A DNA stretch of 5,261 nucleotides. It comes from an uncultured Prevotella sp. (lineage in GTDB: Bacteria > Bacteroidota > Bacteroidia > Bacteroidales > Bacteroidaceae). The DNA lies in contig CALZMK010000143.1 in NCBI GenBank assembly GCA_945788545.1, forward strand, positions 1-5,261, written 5' to 3'. Position 1 is the stretch's first letter; each line of letters starts with the position of its first letter. Positions 1 to 5,208 of this stretch are shown here, in pieces. The notes below the pieces were generated by a model. That model ran no database searches. It was not told where the DNA came from and was given only the letters and a program-made list of their open reading frames with translations. The position numbers were made by a program, and so were the translations under genes.

Positions 1-305
1 TCCACGAGGTTTTTCGTGCCGAGGGTGTTGACGCGATAGAAATCCTGGGCATTGATGCACTTGGTGACTCCGGCGGCATGCACAACATAGTCGAAGCGCA
101 GAGAGTTCATTGCCTTCACCATCTGCTCCTTGCTGTCGAAGTCGAGATGTATGAAGTTGATGCGCTCGTCGGTGAGATACTTCTTGCTGCTCGACGGACG
201 CACAGCCACCCACACGTTCATACCTAAGCTTAGGGCTTTGTCAACTATGAAGCCCCCGATAAATCCCGTGGCTCCAGTGATAAGAATATTATTAGGATTA
301 TTCAT
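1..305 (-). CDS. NAD(P)-dependent epimerase/dehydratase (extended SDR), N-terminal part
   Basis: Only the first 101 codons are in the window; the gene runs off the left edge, so the catalytic YxxxK region and the C-terminal substrate domain are not visible. The start is the ATG whose complement lies at 303-305. Residues 7-18 (ILITGATGFIGG) form the first strand and the glycine-rich dinucleotide loop (G11, G14, G17) of a Rossmann fold. R36 at the end of the second strand hints at NADP rather than NAD, which is inference. LDFD at 54-57 fits the adenine-contact position, VVHAAG at 74-79 the fourth strand, and VNTLGTKNLV at 92-101 the usual NxxGTxNL helix of extended SDRs. Such enzymes act on nucleotide sugars, flavonol-like carbonyls or steroids; the substrate cannot be told here. 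It lies downstream of mdh on the same strand but beyond the mdh terminator. I see no convincing TAnnTTTG promoter in the 124 bases before it, so it may depend on read-through or a weak promoter. No Shine-Dalgarno sequence. Confidence 0.88.
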   Translation of the reverse strand, partial: MNNPNNILITGATGFIGGFIVDKALSLGMNVWVAVRPSSSKKYLTDERINFIHLDFDSKEQMVKAMNSLRFDYVVHAAGVTKCINAQDFYRVNTLGTKNLV

Positions 306-330
306 GTTGTTAATTACTGATGCTTATTTT

Positions 331-363
331 AAAAAAACAGGCCTAATCTCACGATCGGGCCTG
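331..363 (-). terminator. Intrinsic terminator of mdh
   Basis: Read on the minus strand, CAGGCC (363-358) pairs perfectly with GGCCTG (343-338) around a 14-base loop that can add a short ATC/GAT pairing. It is followed directly by seven T residues (337-331). This is a textbook Rho-independent terminator about 66 bases after the mdh stop, and it separates mdh from the SDR gene. An AT-rich hairpin, TGTAAA/TTTACA at 390-409, lies between the stop codon and the terminator. Confidence 0.85.
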
Positions 364-429
364 CTTCCAATGTTTAACCTTAAAATTTATGTAAAAGTAT
401 CTATTTACAAAGAGTCTTCCGAAAAATAA

Positions 430-1428
430 TTAGAGATTCGGGTTGATCTCATTCCACTTATCTACAGGAGGAACGATGTTGAGAGTAACCAACTCGTCGC
501 GCATCTTGCAGAGGTGAGCGTAGCTTGCGTCGAGCAGAGCCATCTCCTCGGCTGTTCCCTCGGGCATCTTGTAAGAGCAACCGTTGGTGTCGAGAGTAGT
601 GTCCATTGCCATCATGATGTTCTGGTACTTCTCGTTCTTCACGTATGTTCCTGCAGGCCATGCGAATGGTTCGCCACCCATGACGGCACGAATCATCTCG
701 ACAGAGCAGTAGGCAGGACTCTGCCATGAGCTGCGGCCACGGAGCTGGATGATCTTGGCGCCACCCTGAACAACATCGTTGCGGAGCTTCTCCCACTCTT
801 CCTGAGGAAGGGCGTCGGTGCCGATAATCTCGCTCAGAGGCTTGCCCTGAATCTTCACCTTGCTGCCGAATACGGCCATCTGCTCGCCATGTCCACCGAA
901 GGTGCGGCAACCGGTAACGTCGTCGCTCTTAACGCCAAACTTCTTGCAGAGCTCGCTGCGAAGACGAGTAGAGTCGAGAGCTGCGAGGGTTGTAACCTGT
1001 GAAGGCTTCAAACCAGAGTAGAGCAGAGTTACGAGACCTGTGAGGTCGGCAGGGTTGAAGATAACAACCACATGCTTTACGTCGGGGCAGTATTTCTTGA
1101 TGTTCTGACCAAGTTCCTCGGCAATCTTGCAGTTGCCAGCGAGAAGATCCTCGCGAGTCATTCCAGCCTTACGGGGAGCACCACCTGATGAGATGATATA
1201 CTTTGCGTCCTTGAATGCCTCGGCAACATCGGTAGTGGCGGTGAGGTTTACACTGTCATAACCACAGTGGAACATCTCTTCCATCACACCCTCCATACCA
1301 GGAGCATAAACGTCATACAGACATACGTTAGGAGTCAGCTTCATTGTCAAAGCTGTCTGAACCATTGTTGAACCAATGGCGCCACCGGCGCCGACAATCA
1401 CCAATTTGTCTTCAGTTAAAAATGCCAT
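430..1428 (-). CDS. mdh: Malate dehydrogenase
   Basis: A 332-residue enzyme of the LDH/MDH superfamily that interconverts malate and oxaloacetate with NAD(H), a cytoplasmic step of the reductive and oxidative TCA branches. Rossmann loop GAGGAIG is at 13-19, and D39 (LYDVYAPG) fits the NAD ribose-binding acid that favours NAD over NADP. The mobile loop APRKAGMTR (84-92) supplies the substrate-binding arginines R86 and R92. N125 (FNPAD), D152 and R155 (LDSTR) and the catalytic H180 (GGHGEQM) complete the active site. Arginine at 86, where lactate dehydrogenases carry glutamine, supports malate over lactate. The length is slightly above the usual 310-320. The start at 1428 gives a protein beginning shortly before the first strand and follows an A-rich leader with no Shine-Dalgarno sequence, normal for Bacteroidota. 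It is transcribed alone from the divergent promoter at 1514-1545 and ends at the terminator at 331-363. Confidence 0.97.
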   Translation of the reverse strand: MAFLTEDKLVIVGAGGAIGSTMVQTALTMKLTPNVCLYDVYAPGMEGVMEEMFHCGYDSVNLTATTDVAEAFKDAKYIISSGGAPRKAGMTREDLLAGNCKIAEELGQNIKKYCPDVKHVVVIFNPADLTGLVTLLYSGLKPSQVTTLAALDSTRLRSELCKKFGVKSDDVTGCRTFGGHGEQMAVFGSKVKIQGKPLSEIIGTDALPQEEWEKLRNDVVQGGAKIIQLRGRSSWQSPAYCSVEMIRAVMGGEPFAWPAGTYVKNEKYQNIMMAMDTTLDTNGCSYKMPEGTAEEMALLDASYAHLCKMRDELVTLNIVPPVDKWNEINPNL

Positions 1429-1513
1429 ATTCTTATGTTTTTTTATATTTAGATGTTACATGTATAGTCGCATTTTTGACATCGTCAGCATGGATGCTGC
1501 CCGAAATCCAGTG

Positions 1514-1545
1514 CAAAGATAGTAAAAATATGAATAGAACGGCAA
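1514..1545 (-). promoter_or_regulatory. mdh promoter (Bacteroides type)
   Basis: On the minus strand TATCTTTG (1521-1514) matches the -7 consensus TAnnTTTG. TTG (1545-1543) stands 21 bases upstream as the -33 element. Transcription should start a few bases further, near 1505-1510, leaving a leader of about 80 bases. That leader contains a small hairpin, CAGCA/TGCTG, with a TCCA loop (1486-1499 region), and a possible 11-codon open frame from 1491 to 1456. Confidence 0.8.
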
Positions 1546-1581
1546 TCTTTTTTATATTTTTAATTCTTTTTTGCCCATTTA

Positions 1582-1613
1582 TTTGTTTATTTCGCATAAA
1601 AAAGCTAACTTTG
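1582..1613 (+). promoter_or_regulatory. Promoter of the Xaa-Pro aminopeptidase gene
   Basis: TAACTTTG at 1606-1613 is an exact TAnnTTTG -7 box, and TTTG at 1582-1585 lies 20 bases upstream as the -33 element. The expected start of transcription is about 1618-1622, so the leader before the ATG at 1635 would be only about 13-17 bases. It is divergent from the mdh promoter, with a T-rich stretch of 36 bases between the two -33 elements. Confidence 0.82.
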
Positions 1614-1634
1614 CAATGTGAAAATGTCAAAACA

Positions 1635-3431
1635 ATGGATTCAAAAGTAATAACAACACGCATTGAAGAGCTGAGAGAGGTGATGAAAAGCGAGGGAATT
1701 GACGCCTTCATATTCCCAAGTACCGACCCCCATAACGGTGAATATGTGCCCGATCATTGGAAGGGGCGCGAGTTTATCAGTGGATTCAACGGTTCGGCGG
1801 GTACGGCTGTCGTCACGATGGACGATGCTGCATTGTGGACCGACTCAAGGTATTTCCTGCAGGCTGAGGAACAGTTGGCGGGAACGGGATTCACGCTGAT
1901 GAAACTCAAGATTGAGGGAACGCCCACTATATCGCAATGGCTCGGCAGAAAACTGGCCGTTAACGGTGGAACTGTGGTGGGAATCGATGGTATGGTAAAC
2001 TCAGTCAACACTGTTGAGGCTCTTGCCGCCGAGCTCAGAGCAGAGGGAGGAATCACTCTACGCACCAATTTCGACCCACTGAAGGTGATATGGAAAGACC
2101 GTCCCGAAATACCAAGTGATGTGGCTATAGCTCATCCCAAGAAATATGCCGGAGAAAGTGTGCAGAGCAAGATATCCCGCATCCGCGAGGCACTGAGAGA
2201 ACGCCATGTGGAGGGAATGTTAGTGTCGGCACTCGATGATATAGCATGGGCACTGAATATCAGAGGCACTGATGTGCATTGCAATCCTGTCGTGGTGTCG
2301 TATCTGCTGATTACTATGGAATCTGTCACCTTATATATAAATAAATGCAAACTGGCTCCTGCCGTGATGGAACATCTTACGGCAAATGGGGTGAAGACGG
2401 ATGAATACGACAATGTGCAGAAGGGATTGGCGGGATATGACGGATATAATATCCTGATGGATCCTGACGAGACATGCTACACATTGTATAAGGCCTATGG
2501 CGACCGACCGAAGGTGCTCGCCCAGTCGCCAGTGCCGTCGATGAAGATTGTGAAGAACGAAACCGAGATAATGGGCTATCGTTATGCCATGTTGCGCGAC
2601 GGAGTGGCAATGGCGAAATTCCTCAGATGGCTTGTGCCGGCTGTGGAGGAAGGAGGAGTGACCGAGGTGTCGGCAAGCGAAGAACTGGAAGGCTTCAGAT
2701 CAGAACAATCATTGTATAAGGACATATCCTTTGACACGATTGCCGGATATGGAGCGCATGGAGCTATTGTGCATTATGAACCCACGGCAGAAACCGATGT
2801 CGAACTGAAGCCCGAGGGACTCCTGCTGCTCGACAGTGGAGCGCAATATCTTGACGGAACAACAGATATCACACGCACGATAGCCCTCGGACCTGTGACC
2901 GACGAACAGAAACATATCTACACCCTTGTGCTCAAGGGACATATACGTCTGGCAATGGCAAAGTTTCCCGCCAATGCATCCGGCACTCAGCTCGACATCC
3001 TGGGCCGCGAGGCTATGTGGCGCGAGGGACTCAATTATCTGCATGGCACAGGACATGGCGTAGGCAGTTATCTGAATGTGCACGAGGGTCCTCATCAAAT
3101 TCGTATGGAATACAAGCCGGAACCTCTGAGGGCAGGAATGACAGTTACCAACGAACCGGGATTGTATCTCGCGGGAAAGTTTGGCGTGAGAATAGAGAAT
3201 ACAATGCTCATCACTGAGTATATGACCACCGAATACGGACGTTTCCTACAGTTGGAACCACTGACGCTCTGTCCGATAGACAAAAAACCGATAGACATCG
3301 CTATGCTCACTGACGAGGAACTGGAATATCTCAACGACTATCATGCCACAGTGTTCAAGGCTCTGGCGCCATATCTCGACGACGAGATGACAGAATGGTT
3401 GGCTGACGCATGTTCGCCATTGACAAGATGA
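1635..3431 (+). CDS. pepP: Xaa-Pro aminopeptidase, M24B family (three-domain, XPNPEP1-like)
   Basis: A 598-residue metallo-aminopeptidase expected to release the N-terminal residue from peptides with proline in second place, helping to recycle proline peptides in the cytoplasm. Two creatinase-like domains fill roughly residues 1-305: the first ends around the FDPLKVIW segment (146-153), and the second includes DDIAWALNIRG (201-211). The pita-bread catalytic domain follows. Its two-metal ligands are visible as D400 (LLLLDSGAQY), D411 (DITRT), H474 (GTGHGVG), E507 (TNEPGLY) and E521 (RIENT). The accessory histidines are H380, H470 and H483. The length matches the roughly 600-residue eukaryote-like aminopeptidase P rather than the 440-residue E. 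coli PepP, so the symbol is by function only. The frame is open back to 1344, but that start would overlap mdh and lie upstream of the promoter; ATG 1635 gives the normal N-terminus (MDSKVITTRIEELR). There is no Shine-Dalgarno sequence and no signal peptide from this start. It is a single-gene unit ending at the terminator at 3466-3500. Confidence 0.95.
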   Translation: MDSKVITTRIEELREVMKSEGIDAFIFPSTDPHNGEYVPDHWKGREFISGFNGSAGTAVVTMDDAALWTDSRYFLQAEEQLAGTGFTLMKLKIEGTPTISQWLGRKLAVNGGTVVGIDGMVNSVNTVEALAAELRAEGGITLRTNFDPLKVIWKDRPEIPSDVAIAHPKKYAGESVQSKISRIREALRERHVEGMLVSALDDIAWALNIRGTDVHCNPVVVSYLLITMESVTLYINKCKLAPAVMEHLTANGVKTDEYDNVQKGLAGYDGYNILMDPDETCYTLYKAYGDRPKVLAQSPVPSMKIVKNETEIMGYRYAMLRDGVAMAKFLRWLVPAVEEGGVTEVSASEELEGFRSEQSLYKDISFDTIAGYGAHGAIVHYEPTAETDVELKPEGLLLLDSGAQYLDGTTDITRTIALGPVTDEQKHIYTLVLKGHIRLAMAKFPANASGTQLDILGREAMWREGLNYLHGTGHGVGSYLNVHEGPHQIRMEYKPEPLRAGMTVTNEPGLYLAGKFGVRIENTMLITEYMTTEYGRFLQLEPLTLCPIDKKPIDIAMLTDEELEYLNDYHATVFKALAPYLDDEMTEWLADACSPLTR

Positions 3432-3465
3432 GCAAAAATGGCAAAAAATAACTGATATTTGCACA

Positions 3466-3500
3466 AAAGGGGCAGTAAAATGAAAAAACTGCCCCTTTAT
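3466..3500 (+). terminator. Intrinsic terminator of the Xaa-Pro aminopeptidase gene
   Basis: AAAGGGGCAGT (3466-3476) pairs perfectly with ACTGCCCCTTT (3488-3498) around an 11-base A-rich loop, and a T-rich tail follows. It begins 34 bases after the stop and isolates the upstream gene from rpsU. Confidence 0.93.
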
Positions 3501-3522
3501 TATTAAAAAAAAGCACAAAAAC

Positions 3523-3553
3523 TTGCGTATCTCACAAATAATCAGTACCTTTG
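3523..3553 (+). promoter_or_regulatory. rpsU promoter
   Basis: TACCTTTG at 3546-3553 is an exact -7 box, with TTG at 3523-3525 placed 20 bases upstream. The bases after the box, GCAGCCGCAA, are GC-rich and nearly the same as those after the tRNA promoter at 5142-5151. That could be a discriminator shared by translation genes. The expected transcription start is near 3558-3562. Confidence 0.85.
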
Positions 3554-3566
3554 CAGCCGCAAAAAA

Positions 3567-3579
3567 TGGACGCAGTCCA
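3567..3579 (+). promoter_or_regulatory. Small hairpin in the rpsU leader
   Basis: TGGAC (3567-3571) and GTCCA (3575-3579) form a perfect 5-bp stem with a GCA loop at the 5' end of the roughly 60-base rpsU leader. The rest of the leader is AT-rich and unstructured. An 11-codon open frame (3566-3601) overlaps the hairpin and stops 18 bases before the rpsU ATG. A role in stability or autoregulation is possible but not shown. Confidence 0.4.
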
Positions 3580-3619
3580 AAAAGTTAACATGTTTAATTA
3601 ATAAATTTAAAGCAAAAAA

Positions 3620-3811
3620 ATGATTATTGTACCAGTAAAAGAAGGCGAAAACATCGAGAAGGCCCTCAAGAAGTTCAAGAGAAAGTTTGAGAAAACAGGT
3701 GTCGTAAAGGAACTCCGCGCACGTCAGCAGTTCGACAAGCCATCTGTACTCAAAAGGCTGAAGATGGAGCACGCTATCTACGTACAGAAGCTCAGAGCTG
3801 AAGAGGAATAA
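3620..3811 (+). CDS. rpsU: Small ribosomal subunit protein bS21
   Basis: A 63-residue, strongly basic protein of the 30S subunit. bS21 sits near the 3' end of 16S rRNA with bS18 and bS6, and in Bacteroidia it helps hide the anti-Shine-Dalgarno sequence (known for the family, not seen here). The N-terminus MIIVPVKEGENIEKALKKFKRK and the arginine/lysine-rich core ELRARQQFDKPSVLKR (31-46) are characteristic. The acidic tail AEEE ends the protein at the usual Bacteroidota length. The ATG follows an A-run (GCAAAAAA) with no Shine-Dalgarno sequence. That differs from the strong Shine-Dalgarno reported for rpsU in some Flavobacteriales. It is the first gene of the rpsU - recombinase - hpf group, and no terminator separates it from the next gene. 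Confidence 0.97.
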   Translation: MIIVPVKEGENIEKALKKFKRKFEKTGVVKELRARQQFDKPSVLKRLKMEHAIYVQKLRAEEE

Positions 3812-3829
3812 TAAAAAAATCCTAAAAAA

Positions 3830-3861
3830 TTTGGTAGTTTGGATTTTAATTCGTAAATTCG
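3830..3861 (+). promoter_or_regulatory. Candidate internal promoter before the recombinase gene
   Basis: TTTGG (3830-3834) and TAAATTCG (3854-3861) stand 20 bases apart counted from TTG. The -7 box deviates from TAnnTTTG at one base. The layout TTTGGTAnTT, then ATTCGTAnnTTnGC, is the same as in the strong promoter at 5112-5143, which supports a real but weaker promoter. An inverted repeat, CGCTGC (3860-3865) and GCAGCG (3880-3885), runs from the -7 box to just before the ATG at 3888. Confidence 0.55.
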
Positions 3862-3887
3862 CTGCGTGAAACTGAAATTGCAGCGCT

Positions 3888-4772
3888 ATGATGGTTGAAA
3901 AGTTCTTGGAATATATGCGCTATGAGCGCAATCGAAGCCCGCTGACAGTGCAGGCTTACGAGGATGACTTGAGGATGTTCGAGTCGTATTTCAAGGAGAA
4001 GGACAACCAAGTCACATGGGAGTCGGTGGACTCCGACCTTATCCGCGACTGGATGGAAAGCATGATGGACGGCGGGCACACCGCAACCTCGGTCAACAGA
4101 AGACTGAGCGCCCTGAGAAGTTTATTCAAATTTGCATTGTCCAGACATTTAGTGGAAAGGGATCCTGCCCACGCAATAGTGGGGCCCAAGAAAAACAAAC
4201 CGCTTCCGGCGTTCGTGAAGGAGAGGGATATGAACCGGCTCCTTGATGGCGAGGAAATGTGGAATGACAGTTTTGGCGACCTTCGCGCGCGTACCATAAT
4301 TATATTATTATATCAGACCGGTGTCCGAGTGTCGGAAATGACGGGAATGAACGTCGAGTCGGTGGATATGGTAGAAGGATATATAAAGGTAAGGGGCAAG
4401 GGAAACAAGGACAGGGTGGTGCCGTTCGGAAATGAACTCAAGGCCGACTTGAAGAAATACCTCACAGAACGCGAGAGCGTGACGGGTAGTAAATCGGGGC
4501 CGCTGTTCATCGACGACAAATGCCAGAGAATCACTCCGGCAAAGGTGAGAAAGATCGTAGAAGATAATCTCGCAAAGGTGACAACCCAGAAAAAGCGCTC
4601 GCCGCACGTATTGAGACATTCGTTCGCTACGGCAATGCTCAACAACGGCGCAGGAATAGAAAGTGTGAAAAAACTGCTTGGTCATGCGAAGATCGCAACA
4701 ACTGAGATTTATACTCATACGACATTTGAGCAGTTAAAGCGAATTTATAAACAAGCCCATCCAAGGGCGTAA
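3888..4772 (+). CDS. xerC: Tyrosine site-specific recombinase, XerC/XerD type
   Basis: A 294-residue recombinase of the size of the host Xer proteins that resolve chromosome dimers at dif. The SAM-like core-binding domain fills about residues 1-87: FLEYMRYERNRSPLTVQAYE near the start, then SVNRRLSALRSLFKFA at 68-83. The catalytic domain follows with all six active residues: R147 (TGVRVSEM), K171 (GKGNKDR), H240 and R243 (HVLRHSFA), H266 (LGHAKIATTE) and the nucleophile Y275 (IYTH). There are no extra domains of the kind seen in conjugative or phage integrases, and no att-like repeats nearby, so a housekeeping role is more likely than mobility. Whether it is the XerC or XerD partner cannot be decided from one protein; the symbol is provisional. 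Two ATGs stand in tandem at 3888 and 3891 and either could serve; there is no Shine-Dalgarno sequence. It lies 76 bases after rpsU and 22 bases before hpf, and probably shares a transcript with both. Confidence 0.93.
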   Translation: MMVEKFLEYMRYERNRSPLTVQAYEDDLRMFESYFKEKDNQVTWESVDSDLIRDWMESMMDGGHTATSVNRRLSALRSLFKFALSRHLVERDPAHAIVGPKKNKPLPAFVKERDMNRLLDGEEMWNDSFGDLRARTIIILLYQTGVRVSEMTGMNVESVDMVEGYIKVRGKGNKDRVVPFGNELKADLKKYLTERESVTGSKSGPLFIDDKCQRITPAKVRKIVEDNLAKVTTQKKRSPHVLRHSFATAMLNNGAGIESVKKLLGHAKIATTEIYTHTTFEQLKRIYKQAHPRA

Positions 4773-4777
4773 CCCTT
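4763..4777 (+). other. Small hairpin spanning the recombinase stop codon
   Basis: AAGGG (4763-4767) pairs with CCCTT (4773-4777) around a CGTAA loop that contains the TAA stop (4770-4772). It lacks a T tract, so it is not a terminator. AACC at 4771-4774 could instead pair with GGTT at 4788-4791 and mask the hpf Shine-Dalgarno sequence; the two pairings exclude each other. The stem is short and may be chance. Confidence 0.3.
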
Positions 4778-4784
4778 AAAAGAC

Positions 4785-4790
4785 GGAGGT
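4785..4790 (+). promoter_or_regulatory. Consensus Shine-Dalgarno sequence of hpf
   Basis: GGAGGT is complementary over six bases to the standard 16S rRNA 3' end and stands four bases before the ATG at 4795. It is the only strong Shine-Dalgarno sequence in front of any of the six protein genes in this window. The lineage normally starts translation without one. Confidence 0.8.
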
Positions 4791-4794
4791 TATT

Positions 4795-5094
4795 ATGGAA
4801 ATTAAGATTCAGTCAATTCATTTTGACGCTACCGAGAAGTTACAGGCGTTTATCGAAAAGAAAGTCGCCAAGTTGGAAAAGTCATTAGACGATATTCAGA
4901 AAGTAGAGGTGCAATTGAAAGTGGTGAAACCCGCAACTGCCCAAAATAAGGAAGTGAGCCTGTCGGTCACAGCTCCTGGAACAAACTTGTTCGTAGAGAA
5001 GGTAAGTGACACTTTTGAGGAGGCAATCGACCTTTCAGTGGACTCAATGAGGGTAAAACTGCAGAAATATAAAGAAAAATCGAGAAATTATTAA
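4795..5094 (+). CDS. hpf: Ribosome hibernation promoting factor, short form (HPF/RaiA/YfiA)
   Basis: A 99-residue protein of the ribosome hibernation family, which binds the 30S decoding region in starved cells, blocks mRNA and tRNA binding and stores ribosomes as inactive particles. The N-terminal strand MEIKIQSIHFDATEKLQAFI, the helix with KLE (26-28), the strand VEVQLKVVK (37-45) and the final basic helix (EEAIDLSVDSMRVKL at 75-89, then QKYKEK) follow the beta-alpha-beta-beta-beta-alpha plan. The length is that of the short family; there is no C-terminal dimerisation domain as in long HPF, so dimer formation would need another factor or not occur. HPF versus RaiA/YfiA cannot be separated with certainty; the lack of a C-terminal tail favours HPF. 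It starts 22 bases after the recombinase stop and has a perfect Shine-Dalgarno sequence. No terminator follows; the next promoter begins at once. Confidence 0.95.
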   Translation: MEIKIQSIHFDATEKLQAFIEKKVAKLEKSLDDIQKVEVQLKVVKPATAQNKEVSLSVTAPGTNLFVEKVSDTFEEAIDLSVDSMRVKLQKYKEKSRNY

Positions 5095-5111
5095 AAAAAG
5101 TGCCGAAAAAT

Positions 5112-5142
5112 TTTGGTAATTCAAAATTTATTCGTACCTTTG
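5112..5142 (+). promoter_or_regulatory. Promoter of the tRNA-Thr (and probably downstream tuf) transcript
   Basis: TACCTTTG at 5135-5142 is an exact -7 box, and TTTGG at 5112-5116 forms the -33 element, 19 bases upstream counted from TTG. The following bases, GCACCCGCAA, are GC-rich and closely match those after the rpsU promoter. That would fit stringent growth-rate control, though this is inference. The downstream tuf gene is expected from gene order in the order Bacteroidales and is not in the window. Confidence 0.85.
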
Positions 5143-5201
5143 CACCCGCAATCCGATAATAAGTCTTGCAAAGACCAAATATCAGTCGGGATGCGGGTGC
5201 A
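5141..5201 (+). repeat. Perfect 10-bp inverted repeat between the tRNA promoter and tRNA-Thr
   Basis: TGCACCCGCA (5141-5150) is the exact reverse complement of TGCGGGTGCA (5192-5201), with arm centres 51 bases apart. Inside lie CCGA (5153-5156) with TCGG (5186-5189), and a hairpin GTCTT/AAGAC with a GCA loop (5163-5175). If transcribed in full this would be a long nested stem just before the tRNA. However, the left arm overlaps the last two bases of the -7 box, so part of it probably lies upstream of the transcription start. Its role is unknown. Confidence 0.6.
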
Positions 5202-5208
5202 TAATAAA

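Noticed and set aside
130..429. 99-codon plus-strand frame
   Set aside because: It is the antisense of the SDR gene and runs through the mdh terminator; composition is not protein-like.
458..910. 150-codon minus-strand frame inside mdh
   Set aside because: Shadow of mdh in another frame, rich in Arg, Ser and His as expected from a shifted reading of a real gene.
1466..1545. Riboswitch in the mdh leader
   Set aside because: The leader is only about 80 bases with one 5-bp hairpin and no recognisable aptamer core.
1344..1634. N-terminal extension of the aminopeptidase frame, with a hydrophobic stretch like a signal or membrane segment
   Set aside because: It overlaps the start of mdh on the other strand, crosses both divergent promoters, and the promoter at 1582-1613 lies inside it. 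The protein family begins at the equivalent of ATG 1635.
1433..1711. 92-codon minus-strand frame upstream of mdh
   Set aside because: It covers the divergent promoter region and the antisense of the aminopeptidase start, reads low-complexity hydrophobic and basic residues, and has no recognisable family.
3812..3829. Terminator after rpsU (AGGA ... TCCT followed by A-run)
   Set aside because: Only a 4-bp stem with a long loop and an A-run rather than a T-run on the coding strand; read-through into the recombinase is more likely.
3888..4772. Recombinase as the integrase of a mobile element, with the nearby tRNA as attachment site
   Set aside because: The protein has the size and layout of host Xer proteins, sits between housekeeping genes, and no direct repeat of the tRNA 3' end or cargo genes is visible. 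The tRNA 3' end is outside the window, so this cannot be fully excluded.
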